From assembly GCA_015061725.1 (NCBI GenBank), contig SUVX01000005.1:1-64000 (forward strand): DNA of 64,000 nucleotides, in the 5' to 3' direction. Source of the stretch: Lentisphaerota bacterium. Its GTDB lineage: Bacteria; Verrucomicrobiota; Lentisphaeria; Victivallales; Victivallaceae. Of this stretch, positions 8,792-17,256 are shown in pieces; the stretch's first letter is position 1; every line of letters begins with the position of its first letter. A program made the position numbers and the translations under genes. The notes beneath the pieces are model-generated. The model was not told where the DNA came from. It saw only the letters and a program-made list of their open reading frames with translations, and ran no database searches.

Positions 8792-9748
8792 TTACTTTAT
8801 GCACGGACTGGCACATGCCGACCAGGTCTTTCCATCTTTGGATATCCAGGGAGCAGTCCGGCAGCGGTAACGGGCCTGGTTAAAATACAGTGACTGTACA
8901 TGACCATCCAGTTGAACCGTGTTGATTTTATTATTATGCGGATAAACTGCAGGATAACTCGTTGATGTCGGTGAGCAGCTTTCAACGACAAGACTTGCCC
9001 AGCTATTGCCTGTACCCAGAATTTCCAGACATTGTTTCTCTGGAAGAGTTTCCGCAAAACACATCGTTCTTGAGGGATATTTGAGCGGTGCAGCAGTCAG
9101 TTTGATTCCCCAGGCATAGCCGTATACGCGGTGGGGCAAACCGTAATTGATATTCGAATTGGACCAGCCCCAATATGGCGTTGTCGGACAATTTGTTGTC
9201 TGCTGCGTGATCATGCCGTCATCGGCAAATAATTCAAACCAGGGCTTTTTATCCCGGTGAAAATTGGGATACCCTGTCACACACCAGTCGCCGTTATTCA
9301 TCGTGTATTGAATAAAAGCCTGACCAAGCTGTTTCATATTGTTGAGGCAACTGCTCTGCCGTCCGCTCTCTCTTGCCTGCTGAAGTGCCGGCATAAGCAT
9401 TGCCGCAAGAATGGCAATAATGGCAATAACGACCAGCAGTTCAATCAGCGTGAACGCTGATTGAGTGAAGATGTGAAGATGTGAAGAGCTTGCCTGCGGC
9501 AAGCGTGAAGTGCGCCCTGTCGGGCGTAAGGATGTGCAATATTTATTATTTTTTTGCCTCATCGCCGGTTTCTGCGGCGCTTTCCCCCGTACTTTTCCGT
9601 ACTTATCCGTACATATCCGTACCAATGCGCCGCCCGCAGAAGACAGCAAACCGCAGCGGTTATACAAAACTTTTACATGATTACGGCAATATTGTGCAGT
9701 AAGTACCAAAAGTTCGATCAAGGTGAAATGTTTTGCATTATTTTTCAT
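8792..9748 (-). CDS. Type II secretion-like prepilin/pseudopilin with two FTLIELLV motifs and C-terminal H-X9-DG motif
   Basis: [15 protein letters not shown]...[30 protein letters not shown]...; [12 protein letters not shown] matches H-X9-DG. Confidence 0.85.
   Translation of the reverse strand: MKNNAKHFTLIELLVLTAQYCRNHVKVLYNRCGLLSSAGGALVRICTDKYGKVRGKAPQKPAMRQKNNKYCTSLRPTGRTSRLPQASSSHLHIFTQSAFTLIELLVVIAIIAILAAMLMPALQQARESGRQSSCLNNMKQLGQAFIQYTMNNGDWCVTGYPNFHRDKKPWFELFADDGMITQQTTNCPTTPYWGWSNSNINYGLPHRVYGYAWGIKLTAAPLKYPSRTMCFAETLPEKQCLEILGTGNSWASLVVESCSPTSTSYPAVYPHNNKINTVQLDGHVQSLYFNQARYRCRTAPWISKDGKTWSACASPCIK
9431..9727 (-). repeat. Duplicated prepilin signal (9431-9454 and 9704-9727) bracketing a 249-bp intervening sequence
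   Basis: TTCACGCTGATTGAACTGCTGGTC and TTCACCTTGATCGAACTTTTGGTA both encode FTLIELLV, in the same frame 273 bp apart. Confidence 0.9.
9441..9526. repeat. REP/BIME-like cluster of three short palindromes inside the prepilin ORF
   Basis: TCAATCAGCG-tgaa-CGCTGATTGA (9441-9464), GCTTGCC-tgc-GGCAAGC (9488-9504), CGCCC-tgtc-GGGCG (9513-9526), plus GATGTGAA direct repeats. Confidence 0.7.
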
Positions 9749-9778
9749 TATACTCTCTCCTTTTTTGTGAAGTTGATT

Positions 9779-11776
9779 TTAAGATAATTCGACAGACATA
9801 TATCCTGCGGCTGTATCCGGAGGAATGGTTATGACTGTTTGATGATTTTTCCTTGTGATCTGAGCATTTTTATATCCTTCAAATTCGGGTGAATAAATTT
9901 TTCCGGCAGAGAAATTGCCTCTGTTCAAAACAATAACAAGCGGATGAGGATTTTTGACCGCTCCCGGAGCAAACGGTTCAATGATATCATCGTGAGAAAC
10001 AAGTGTATCCTGCACCGGCAGAATGCCTTTTATGTTCAAAATGTGCAGGACGACCGTATTTTCTTTGCGTTGCGTTTTAAATGCTGTGATCAGATGATGC
10101 TCCGGCTTTTTGGCGATGAACGGCTTTTCCGGAAGCAGGGAACGGAGCAGTTCTGCCTCCTGACACAGCAGTGCCGGAATGGTATTGGGACGGGCAGGCT
10201 GCTGAGTATTGCCGCCGAATATGCGGGGAATGACTTTTCCCAGATACATGTTGTCGCCTGAAATTGTATCGATCCTGACGATATCTTTTCGTGACAGAAA
10301 TTTTTCAGCTCCCGGCGGCGGATCAAAGACGGCAAAATCCCTGACGATCACGATCTTGCCGCCGTTATCCGCAAAAGCATTGAGTTTCTCAAGCAGTTCC
10401 GGCAGGACCCGGCGGATACCGCAGCAGAAGATGATTTTATGCTTGCAGAATGCTTCAAGATCCTCGTCTTCGCTGACCATATCAAAACCGATACCTGAAA
10501 AATACGCTCCCTGCATCAGCGCGCGCAGAGGATTGGAGGTGTTTGAGTAACTGTCTGCGGTATAATCAAGATTTTCTCTTGACATCAGGAAAGCCGCATC
10601 AGAAATTTTTTCTCCCTGCCGGTAAAGATCGGCGTGTTCCGTTTCAAATTTATTGAATCGGCTGTCTTCCTCAAGAAGATTGGCTCCCTCAGGACAGAGG
10701 AACGGCAACTGTCCCCATGATTCGGATAGAGCCCAGGCGAAATAATACTGATCCCGGCGGGTCGGATAAAATAATGACATCGACGGCGCATTTTTTCTCC
10801 GTCCGAAAGAGTATTGCAAAGCTGCTTCACACGCCCACAGCGGCCAGTTCAGTTTGATGACTCCTGAGAACATATTTTCCTGAAAGATATGTTCCCAGCA
10901 GTCCAGGGAGTTTGTGAACGTGTTTGCCGTAGTGTCATGTCCCAGCAGCGTTGAACGGTAATTGGTCCGCCGTGGAGAAATACCCAAAGATATATAAAGT
11001 TCTGTCAAGTCCTGCTGGAAACGCTGCGTGGAACGGGAACGGAAGCGGCGCCACGCAATAAACTCCGGCAGTTCATAGTGATCGGCAAACTCATGCCATT
11101 TTTCAGGCGGCGGCAGTTTGATTCCGGTTTCAGCTTTGAAAAGCTCCCGGCAGTATGGACAGGTACAGGCGTTGCCGTCTCCGAAATACTGGACATCGTC
11201 GGCGAGAATGGCGTCAACTCCGGTTGCCGCCACTTCGGCAAGATAGGCGAAATAGGCCTTGCGGTAGTGCGGATTGTTGAAGCAGAGGGCATGTCCCATA
11301 TAGTCGGTATCAGCGGGTTTGCCGGTTCTGCCGTCGATCTGAAACAGAGATGAAAACGGAACCCCGTCCACCATAGGGTCGGCATATAGGGCTTTTTTTA
11401 TGTCACCAAAACCCTCAAAAGTGCTTTCGTGCAGCTGAAAATAATTGCGTAAATTTTCCCATTGTTTTTCATTTTCAGGATGGTAACTCAAATGGCTGCT
11501 GTGATGTTCAATAACTTTGATCCCGGCTTTGTGACAGGCTGTACACAACTTCTGCAGAGCCGCCAATATCTGTTTTTTCCACGGCAGATATGACCAGCGG
11601 AAATGTGTGACACTGAACGTCATCGCCCGGGTGATGCCTGAAGAGCGCATTTTTTGCGCCTGACGGTCAAAATCCTCCTGAGACCAGTGAAAAATCTCTT
11701 TTTCATTGTACCAGAAAAAAGTGAATTTATCATTCCAGAGAACTCTTGCTTCTTCATCAGTGTATCTGTGGGACAT
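9779..11776 (-). CDS. Putative glycoside-hydrolase-like protein (TIM-barrel/GATase-like architecture)
   Basis: 665 aa; FSVTHFRWSYLPW, KVIEHHSSHLS, VDAILADDVQYFGDGNACTCPYCRELF; GATase-like KIIFCCGIRRVLPELLEKLNAFADNGGKIVIVRD. Confidence 0.6.
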   Translation of the reverse strand: MSHRYTDEEARVLWNDKFTFFWYNEKEIFHWSQEDFDRQAQKMRSSGITRAMTFSVTHFRWSYLPWKKQILAALQKLCTACHKAGIKVIEHHSSHLSYHPENEKQWENLRNYFQLHESTFEGFGDIKKALYADPMVDGVPFSSLFQIDGRTGKPADTDYMGHALCFNNPHYRKAYFAYLAEVAATGVDAILADDVQYFGDGNACTCPYCRELFKAETGIKLPPPEKWHEFADHYELPEFIAWRRFRSRSTQRFQQDLTELYISLGISPRRTNYRSTLLGHDTTANTFTNSLDCWEHIFQENMFSGVIKLNWPLWACEAALQYSFGRRKNAPSMSLFYPTRRDQYYFAWALSESWGQLPFLCPEGANLLEEDSRFNKFETEHADLYRQGEKISDAAFLMSRENLDYTADSYSNTSNPLRALMQGAYFSGIGFDMVSEDEDLEAFCKHKIIFCCGIRRVLPELLEKLNAFADNGGKIVIVRDFAVFDPPPGAEKFLSRKDIVRIDTISGDNMYLGKVIPRIFGGNTQQPARPNTIPALLCQEAELLRSLLPEKPFIAKKPEHHLITAFKTQRKENTVVLHILNIKGILPVQDTLVSHDDIIEPFAPGAVKNPHPLVIVLNRGNFSAGKIYSPEFEGYKNAQITRKNHQTVITIPPDTAAGYMSVELS

Positions 11777-11802
11777 TCCTGTTTTCTCCGATTATTTTTT
11801 TT

Positions 11803-11818
11803 AACTGTAACGTTTCAG
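11803..11818. promoter_or_regulatory. LacI-family operator upstream of the 9779..11776 gene
   Basis: AACTGTAACGTTTCAG, near-palindromic with LacI-type AACGTT centre; exact reverse complement of 12938-12953. Confidence 0.8.
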
Positions 11819-11859
11819 GTGATTGTTGTTTCAGTTTCTCCGTTCGTAAATCAAGCTTT

Positions 11860-12909
11860 TCAAACGGATTTATTGAATACGAGGGATTCTCTTTCGTAAA
11901 TGCTGTAACTGATTACTGTATTTTCGGGGAAGGGGTCCCTGTCGCCGCAGATTGCTTTGATCATTTCCAGAGCGGTGTTTTCGCTTGAAGCACCGATGGA
12001 AGTCAGCGATTTTGCAAAATACGGAGCTGCATCGTAATTGCCGAATCCGATGACGGCGATATCCTCCGGGATACGGATTCCTTTCTCAAGCAGTCCCTTG
12101 ATTAAGCCGCCGGCGATGTAGTCATTTCCGATAAAGACTGAACGGAGTTTTTTTGTTTTCACAAGTTCCAGCACCTTTTCTGTCAAATTATATCCCTCCA
12201 GAAAGGGGTCGCTGTCAAAAGAGAGCGGCAGGATCATGTTTTCATCTTCGAGCAATGCGGGGATCAGCTGTGTTTCAGCTTCAAACCAATGTCCGAATGC
12301 GATGGGACTGAGATTGGACTCCGTCATTTTTCCGAGGATGTACTGAACAAGTTTCAGGCGATCGTGACCGGCACGGAAGATATTTTTATGCGCGCAGTCG
12401 GGCGGCAGTGGAAAGTCGTAATCCGCGATATGAAGTTTCATGCCGTCCTCCAGCAGTTTCCATGCGATTTTCCAGTCGGCATGAAATTTTCTGTTCAGAA
12501 CGTCATCCGGATCGGTCGGTTGGGGCTCTCGTACTTTTCCGAGAACGATCACATCTTCAACCCCCATGCTCCGCAACGTGGTCATGGTGGCGCCTATATG
12601 ACTTTTTTCCATACCCATCAACAGATATTCCCTGTTTTTCTTTGTGAGGTATTCTATGATTCTGCGGATGGACTTCAAAAACTTTGCCATGCCGTTTTCG
12701 TAGGTGAAAACGATTCCCAGCGGTGAATTTCCCTTGCTCCGCAGACGTGAGGCGGCACGGTTGGGAACATAGCCGTGTTCTCTTGCGTAAGCGCGGATTT
12801 CTTCTGCCAGTTCACGGCGGATTTTGTATTTTTCTTCCTGTCCGCTCAGGCAGACAGAAACCGTTGTCCGCGCGATTTTAAACTTTTTGGCGATATCCGA
12901 TAAAGTCAT
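11860..12909 (-). CDS. LacI-family transcriptional regulator
   Basis: MTLSDIAKKFKIARTTVSVCLSGQ..IRAYAREHGYVPNRAASRLRSKG HTH; periplasmic-binding-like domain. Confidence 0.95.
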   Translation of the reverse strand: MTLSDIAKKFKIARTTVSVCLSGQEEKYKIRRELAEEIRAYAREHGYVPNRAASRLRSKGNSPLGIVFTYENGMAKFLKSIRRIIEYLTKKNREYLLMGMEKSHIGATMTTLRSMGVEDVIVLGKVREPQPTDPDDVLNRKFHADWKIAWKLLEDGMKLHIADYDFPLPPDCAHKNIFRAGHDRLKLVQYILGKMTESNLSPIAFGHWFEAETQLIPALLEDENMILPLSFDSDPFLEGYNLTEKVLELVKTKKLRSVFIGNDYIAGGLIKGLLEKGIRIPEDIAVIGFGNYDAAPYFAKSLTSIGASSENTALEMIKAICGDRDPFPENTVISYSIYERESLVFNKSV

Positions 12910-12937
12910 AAAAAGCCTTGTAATTTAAAAAAGGATA

Positions 12938-12953
12938 CTGAAACGTTACAGTT
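12938..12953. promoter_or_regulatory. LacI-family operator, autoregulatory site in the lacI-SDR divergent region
   Basis: CTGAAACGTTACAGTT, directly downstream of the minus-strand -10. Confidence 0.85.
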
Positions 12954-12956
12954 GTT

Positions 12957-12985
12957 AATATATCTTTTCCCCTGAAATTTGTCAA
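12957..12985 (-). promoter_or_regulatory. Sigma70-type promoter for the LacI-family gene
   Basis: Minus strand TTGACA - 17 bp - TATATT, operator follows 3 nt after the -10. Confidence 0.75.
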
Positions 12986-13045
12986 GAGAAAAAAACGGTA
13001 TCCGCTTAATTTTGAGAAATAATTTTGTCTTTTGTGCAGAAAAAC

Positions 13046-13074
13046 TTGATATTTCTGTTCAATGAATGTATATT
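13046..13074 (+). promoter_or_regulatory. Sigma70-type promoter for the SDR operon
   Basis: TTGATA - 17 bp - TATATT upstream of ATG 13121. Confidence 0.6.
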
Positions 13075-13120
13075 TTTCCCTGAATTTGTGTTGTACATAA
13101 TAATATAAAGGGAAATATTT

Positions 13121-13876
13121 ATGGCAAAGACAGCTTTGGTGACCGGCTCCAGCCGGGGAATCGGTGCGGGAATCGTTGAAAAATTGGCTTCTGAGAATTG
13201 GAATGTTGCAGTGTGCGCCCGCAATCCCGGGGAAGAGGGTGCTTCTCTCTGCAAAAGACTTGAAGAAACTTACGGTATTTCCGCCCGCTGCTATAAGGCG
13301 GATGTTTCAAGCAGAGAGGACCGCGAAAAACTTTTCAAAGATGTGATCGCCGATTTCGGAACTCTCGATGCCCTTGTCAACAACGCCGGCGTTGCGCCCA
13401 AAGTCCGTGCGGATATCCTTGAAATGACTGAAGAAAGTTTTGATTTTGTCATGGGAGTCAATCTCAAAGGTACATTTTTCCTCACCCAGACGGTCGGACG
13501 TTACTTTGCTGAACGCAAATCCGGAGTGATCGTCAATATCGGCAGCTGTTCTGCGACGGTCGCAAGTATCAGTAGAGGAGAATACTGCATGAGTAAAGCG
13601 GCTCTGGGTATGGCGACCAAACTTTTTGCCGTTAAAATGGCGGAGTTCGGAGTCAATGTTTACGAGATCCGTCCCGGTGTGATTGCAACCGATATGACCA
13701 GTGTCGTCAAAGAAAAATACGACAAACTCATTGCCGGGGGCTTAACCTTACAGCCCCGCTGGGGCTATCCCGAAGATATTGCCAAAGCAGTCGCCATGCT
13801 TCTGCGCGGAGACTTGGGTTACTCCACCGGACAAGTCATCAATATCGGCGGCGGCATGGATATCGAAAGGCTCTGA
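13121..13876 (+). CDS. SDR-family NAD(P)-dependent oxidoreductase (FabG-like)
   Basis: TGSSRGIGAGI, NNAG, YCMSKAAL motifs. Confidence 0.93.
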   Translation: MAKTALVTGSSRGIGAGIVEKLASENWNVAVCARNPGEEGASLCKRLEETYGISARCYKADVSSREDREKLFKDVIADFGTLDALVNNAGVAPKVRADILEMTEESFDFVMGVNLKGTFFLTQTVGRYFAERKSGVIVNIGSCSATVASISRGEYCMSKAALGMATKLFAVKMAEFGVNVYEIRPGVIATDMTSVVKEKYDKLIAGGLTLQPRWGYPEDIAKAVAMLLRGDLGYSTGQVINIGGGMDIERL

Positions 13877-13878
13877 AC

Positions 13879-15738
13879 ATGGCAGTCAAAAAAGTTCATA
13901 CGCTTGTGATCGGTTCCGGCGCCTCCGGATTGGCGGCGGCATACCGTTTGCATTGCGAAGGCGTGAAAAATATTCTTCTGGTTTCAGAGGGACTCAAACG
14001 CGGAACCTCCATCAATACCGGAAGCGATAAGCAGACTTATTACAAACTGGGTATTTACGGTTCCGAACCCGATGCACCTGAACTGCTTGCGGCAAGTTAC
14101 TTCGACAACGGCTCCTGTCACGGAGACGTGGCATTGGTTGAAGCGGCGCTTTCTGTGCGCTGTTTTATGAATCTGGTCAACCTCGGCGTTCCTTTCCCGA
14201 GCGACCATCTGGGGCAGTATATCGGATACAAAACCGACCATGATCCCAAACGCCGCGCGACAAGCTGCGGACCCTATACCTCCAAAGAGATGTGTCTGGC
14301 ACTTATCCGCGCAGTCAAAGCGGCGGGTATCACCGTCTGGGAAAAGAAGACTGCTGCTGAATTGATCGTGTTGCGCAACCGTGCCTGCGGAGCTGTGATT
14401 TTTGATAACGATAAAAAGAAGTTTGAAACGGTTCTTGCTGAAAACACCGTTTTTGCCGTCGGCGGTCCCGGCGGACTTTATGCGCAGAGCGTGTACCCTT
14501 GCGGACATACCGGCGCCATCGGTCTTGCGCTTGCCAAAGGCGCAAAAGCGCAGAATCTGCCGGAATCCCAGTTCGGACTTGCCTCCATCAAGTTCCGCTG
14601 GAATGTTTCAGGAACCTATATGCAGGTTCTGCCCCGTTTTATCTCAACAGAACAGGATGGCTCCGATGAAAGGGAATTTCTGCGTGATTATTTCAATGAT
14701 GACGGCAGACTCAACTCTATGGTTTTTCTGAAAGGCTATCAGTGGCCCTTTGACGTCCGCAAAGTGCCGGAAGGGTCTTCCATCGTGGATCTGCTTGTTC
14801 ATAAGGAAACTTCAGAAAAGGGTAGGCGGGTTTTTCTTGACTTCCGTTCCAATCCGCAGAACCTTGATTTTGATGCTCTGTCAGCTGAGGCAAAAGATTA
14901 TCTTGAACGCTCCGGCGCTTTGTTCGGTACGCCGCTGGAACGTCTTGAAAAGATGAATCCGGGCGCGATTTCCCTTTACCGCGACCACAATATCGATTTG
15001 GCAAGGGAGCCGTTGGAAATTGCGGTCTGCTCCCAGCACAACAACGGGGGGCTTGCCGGAGATATCTGGTATGAATCGACCAATATCCGCAATTTGTTCC
15101 CAATCGGTGAAGTCAACGGCTCCCACGGCGTGGCACGTCCGGGCGGTTCGGCGCTCAATGCCGGACAGGTCGGCGCATTCCGCGCGGCGGAGTTTATCGC
15201 CCGAAGCGGCAGAAAAGAATCCCTCAATGTTGAAGCCGCAGAAAAAGAGGCAAAAAATATCATCAAAACATTGAAACAGCTTCTTTCCGGCAGCCGCAGT
15301 TTTCTTGCCGACCGCAAAGCTCTTCAGGAGCGCATGACTTTGACGGCAGGACATCTCCGCAGTGAGAGCCGTCTTGAAAAAGAGGTCAGAGCCGCGAAAA
15401 AGTTAGTCCGTGCCATCGAAAAAGAGGGCTATCCCGCTTCTGCCGGACAGAACGGATTGACCACTTATCAGCTGGCATTTGCCCATTGGGCATATTTATC
15501 TGCGATTTTGTTCCAGGTCAAAAGCGGCGTCGGCAGCCGCGGTTCGGCGGCGGTGCTGGATGAGAATGAAAAAATCATTCCCGAGGATACCTCTTTCCGT
15601 CAGAAAGTTCTGGAAACGCAGTTCAACGGCAGAGAGTTTGAACACTGCTTTGTTCCCTGCCGTCCGATCCCGTCAGAAGACGGCTGGTTTGAGACCGTCT
15701 GGGCAGAGTTTCGCAGTAAAGAAGTTTATCAGAAATAA
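13879..15738 (+). CDS. FAD-dependent oxidoreductase (fumarate reductase/succinate dehydrogenase flavoprotein-like)
   Basis: VIGSGASGLAAAYRLH dinucleotide fold; NNGGLAGDIWYES..GEVNGSHGVARPGGSALNAGQVGAFRAAEF. Confidence 0.88.
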   Translation: MAVKKVHTLVIGSGASGLAAAYRLHCEGVKNILLVSEGLKRGTSINTGSDKQTYYKLGIYGSEPDAPELLAASYFDNGSCHGDVALVEAALSVRCFMNLVNLGVPFPSDHLGQYIGYKTDHDPKRRATSCGPYTSKEMCLALIRAVKAAGITVWEKKTAAELIVLRNRACGAVIFDNDKKKFETVLAENTVFAVGGPGGLYAQSVYPCGHTGAIGLALAKGAKAQNLPESQFGLASIKFRWNVSGTYMQVLPRFISTEQDGSDEREFLRDYFNDDGRLNSMVFLKGYQWPFDVRKVPEGSSIVDLLVHKETSEKGRRVFLDFRSNPQNLDFDALSAEAKDYLERSGALFGTPLERLEKMNPGAISLYRDHNIDLAREPLEIAVCSQHNNGGLAGDIWYESTNIRNLFPIGEVNGSHGVARPGGSALNAGQVGAFRAAEFIARSGRKESLNVEAAEKEAKNIIKTLKQLLSGSRSFLADRKALQERMTLTAGHLRSESRLEKEVRAAKKLVRAIEKEGYPASAGQNGLTTYQLAFAHWAYLSAILFQVKSGVGSRGSAAVLDENEKIIPEDTSFRQKVLETQFNGREFEHCFVPCRPIPSEDGWFETVWAEFRSKEVYQK

Positions 15739-15756
15739 TTTCAGGAGAATATGATC

Positions 15757-17226
15757 ATGGCTGATTATCCCCGTATAGCCTCATTTAAAACCGCTGCGGA
15801 TTTCCGCAAACATATTGAAACTCTGGGAATCAAACTTGATGTGGATGATTCCATTCTTCCCGCTTCTGAATCCCCTCTGGCGCAGAGTCTTGAGTGGAAT
15901 GGCAGAACCATCGGCAACCGCTGGTGCGTTCTTCCCATGGAGGGTTGGGATTGCCTTCCCGACGGAGCGCCGAGCGAACTTACCCGCCGCCGCTGGATGA
16001 ATTTCGCCACCGGCGGAGCGAAACTGCTTTTCGGCTGTGAAGCCTGTGCCGTCATGCAGACGGGCAAAAGCAACACCCGTCAGTTCATGATTACAGAAAA
16101 GACTCTTCCGGCGATCAAGGCTCTTCGTGAAGAGATGATGGCGGCGCACAAAGAAAAGTTCGGCACCTGCGAAGATTTTATCGTCGGACTTCAGTTGACC
16201 CACTCCGGACGTTACAGCCACCCCAACGATGATGCCAAACTTGAATCCGTGACCGCCTATTCCCATCCGCTGCTGGATGAACGTTTCCACTGTACTGAAA
16301 AGAATGTCGTCAGCGATGCTGAAATCAAAAATATCGTGAACGCTTTCGGCAAAGCGGCACAGCTGGCTCAGAAAGCCGGATTTGATTTTGTTGACGTTAA
16401 AATGGCGCACGGCTATCTGGGACACGAATTTCTGAGTGCCTTCACCCGTCCCGGTCCGTATGGCGGCAGTTTTGAAAACCGCACCCGCTTTTTCCGTGAA
16501 GTTGTTGAAACCATCCGCAAAGCGGCGCCGGGATTGACCATTGCCACAAGATTGTCGCTCTTTGACTGTCTGCCCTTTGAGCCGGGTCCGGACCGTGTGG
16601 GTATCCCCATGGAGCGCGGAAATGTCCGTGTCGGCAACTACAAGTATGCTTTCGGCGGCGACGGTACGGGATTGGGTTACGATTTGACCGAACCTCTCAA
16701 GTTCCTTGAGATGGTGCATGATATGGGAATCAATCTTGTCTGTACGACTGTCTGCAGTCCCTATTACAATCCGCACTTCCAGCGTCCGGCATATTATCCT
16801 GTTTCCGACGGATATCTGCCGCCTGAAGATCCCGTTATCGGTGCGGCGCGCCAGATCAATGCTGTTGCCGCTGTCAAAAAACATTTTGCCGGAAGCGATA
16901 TGATTTTTATCGGCTCCGGATACAGCTGTCTGCAGGAATATTTAATTCCCGTTGCCCAGCAGGTCATCCGCAAAAATATGGCGGATATTGTCGGATACGG
17001 ACGTCTGGTGCTTTCTTATCCTGATGTCTGCGCCGATTCCCTTGCCGGCAAACCGCTTGAAACGCGCAAAATCTGCCGTACTTTCGGCGATTGCACCACC
17101 GCGCCCCGTCACGGTATTGTTTCCGGCTGCTATCCGCTTGACCACTATTATAAAGCAAGAACTGTTGATTTTGACAATCTCAAGGCTGCCAAACTGCGCC
17201 TTAAAGAGAAATTTGCCAAAAAGTAA
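15757..17226 (+). CDS. NADH:flavin oxidoreductase, old yellow enzyme family
   Basis: LQLTHSGRYS, VDVKMAHGYLGHEFLSAFTRPGPYGGSFENRTRF; start could be 15751. Confidence 0.9.
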   Translation: MADYPRIASFKTAADFRKHIETLGIKLDVDDSILPASESPLAQSLEWNGRTIGNRWCVLPMEGWDCLPDGAPSELTRRRWMNFATGGAKLLFGCEACAVMQTGKSNTRQFMITEKTLPAIKALREEMMAAHKEKFGTCEDFIVGLQLTHSGRYSHPNDDAKLESVTAYSHPLLDERFHCTEKNVVSDAEIKNIVNAFGKAAQLAQKAGFDFVDVKMAHGYLGHEFLSAFTRPGPYGGSFENRTRFFREVVETIRKAAPGLTIATRLSLFDCLPFEPGPDRVGIPMERGNVRVGNYKYAFGGDGTGLGYDLTEPLKFLEMVHDMGINLVCTTVCSPYYNPHFQRPAYYPVSDGYLPPEDPVIGAARQINAVAAVKKHFAGSDMIFIGSGYSCLQEYLIPVAQQVIRKNMADIVGYGRLVLSYPDVCADSLAGKPLETRKICRTFGDCTTAPRHGIVSGCYPLDHYYKARTVDFDNLKAAKLRLKEKFAKK

Positions 17227-17256
17227 GTTTTCTTTTGTATATAATATACAGTACCT

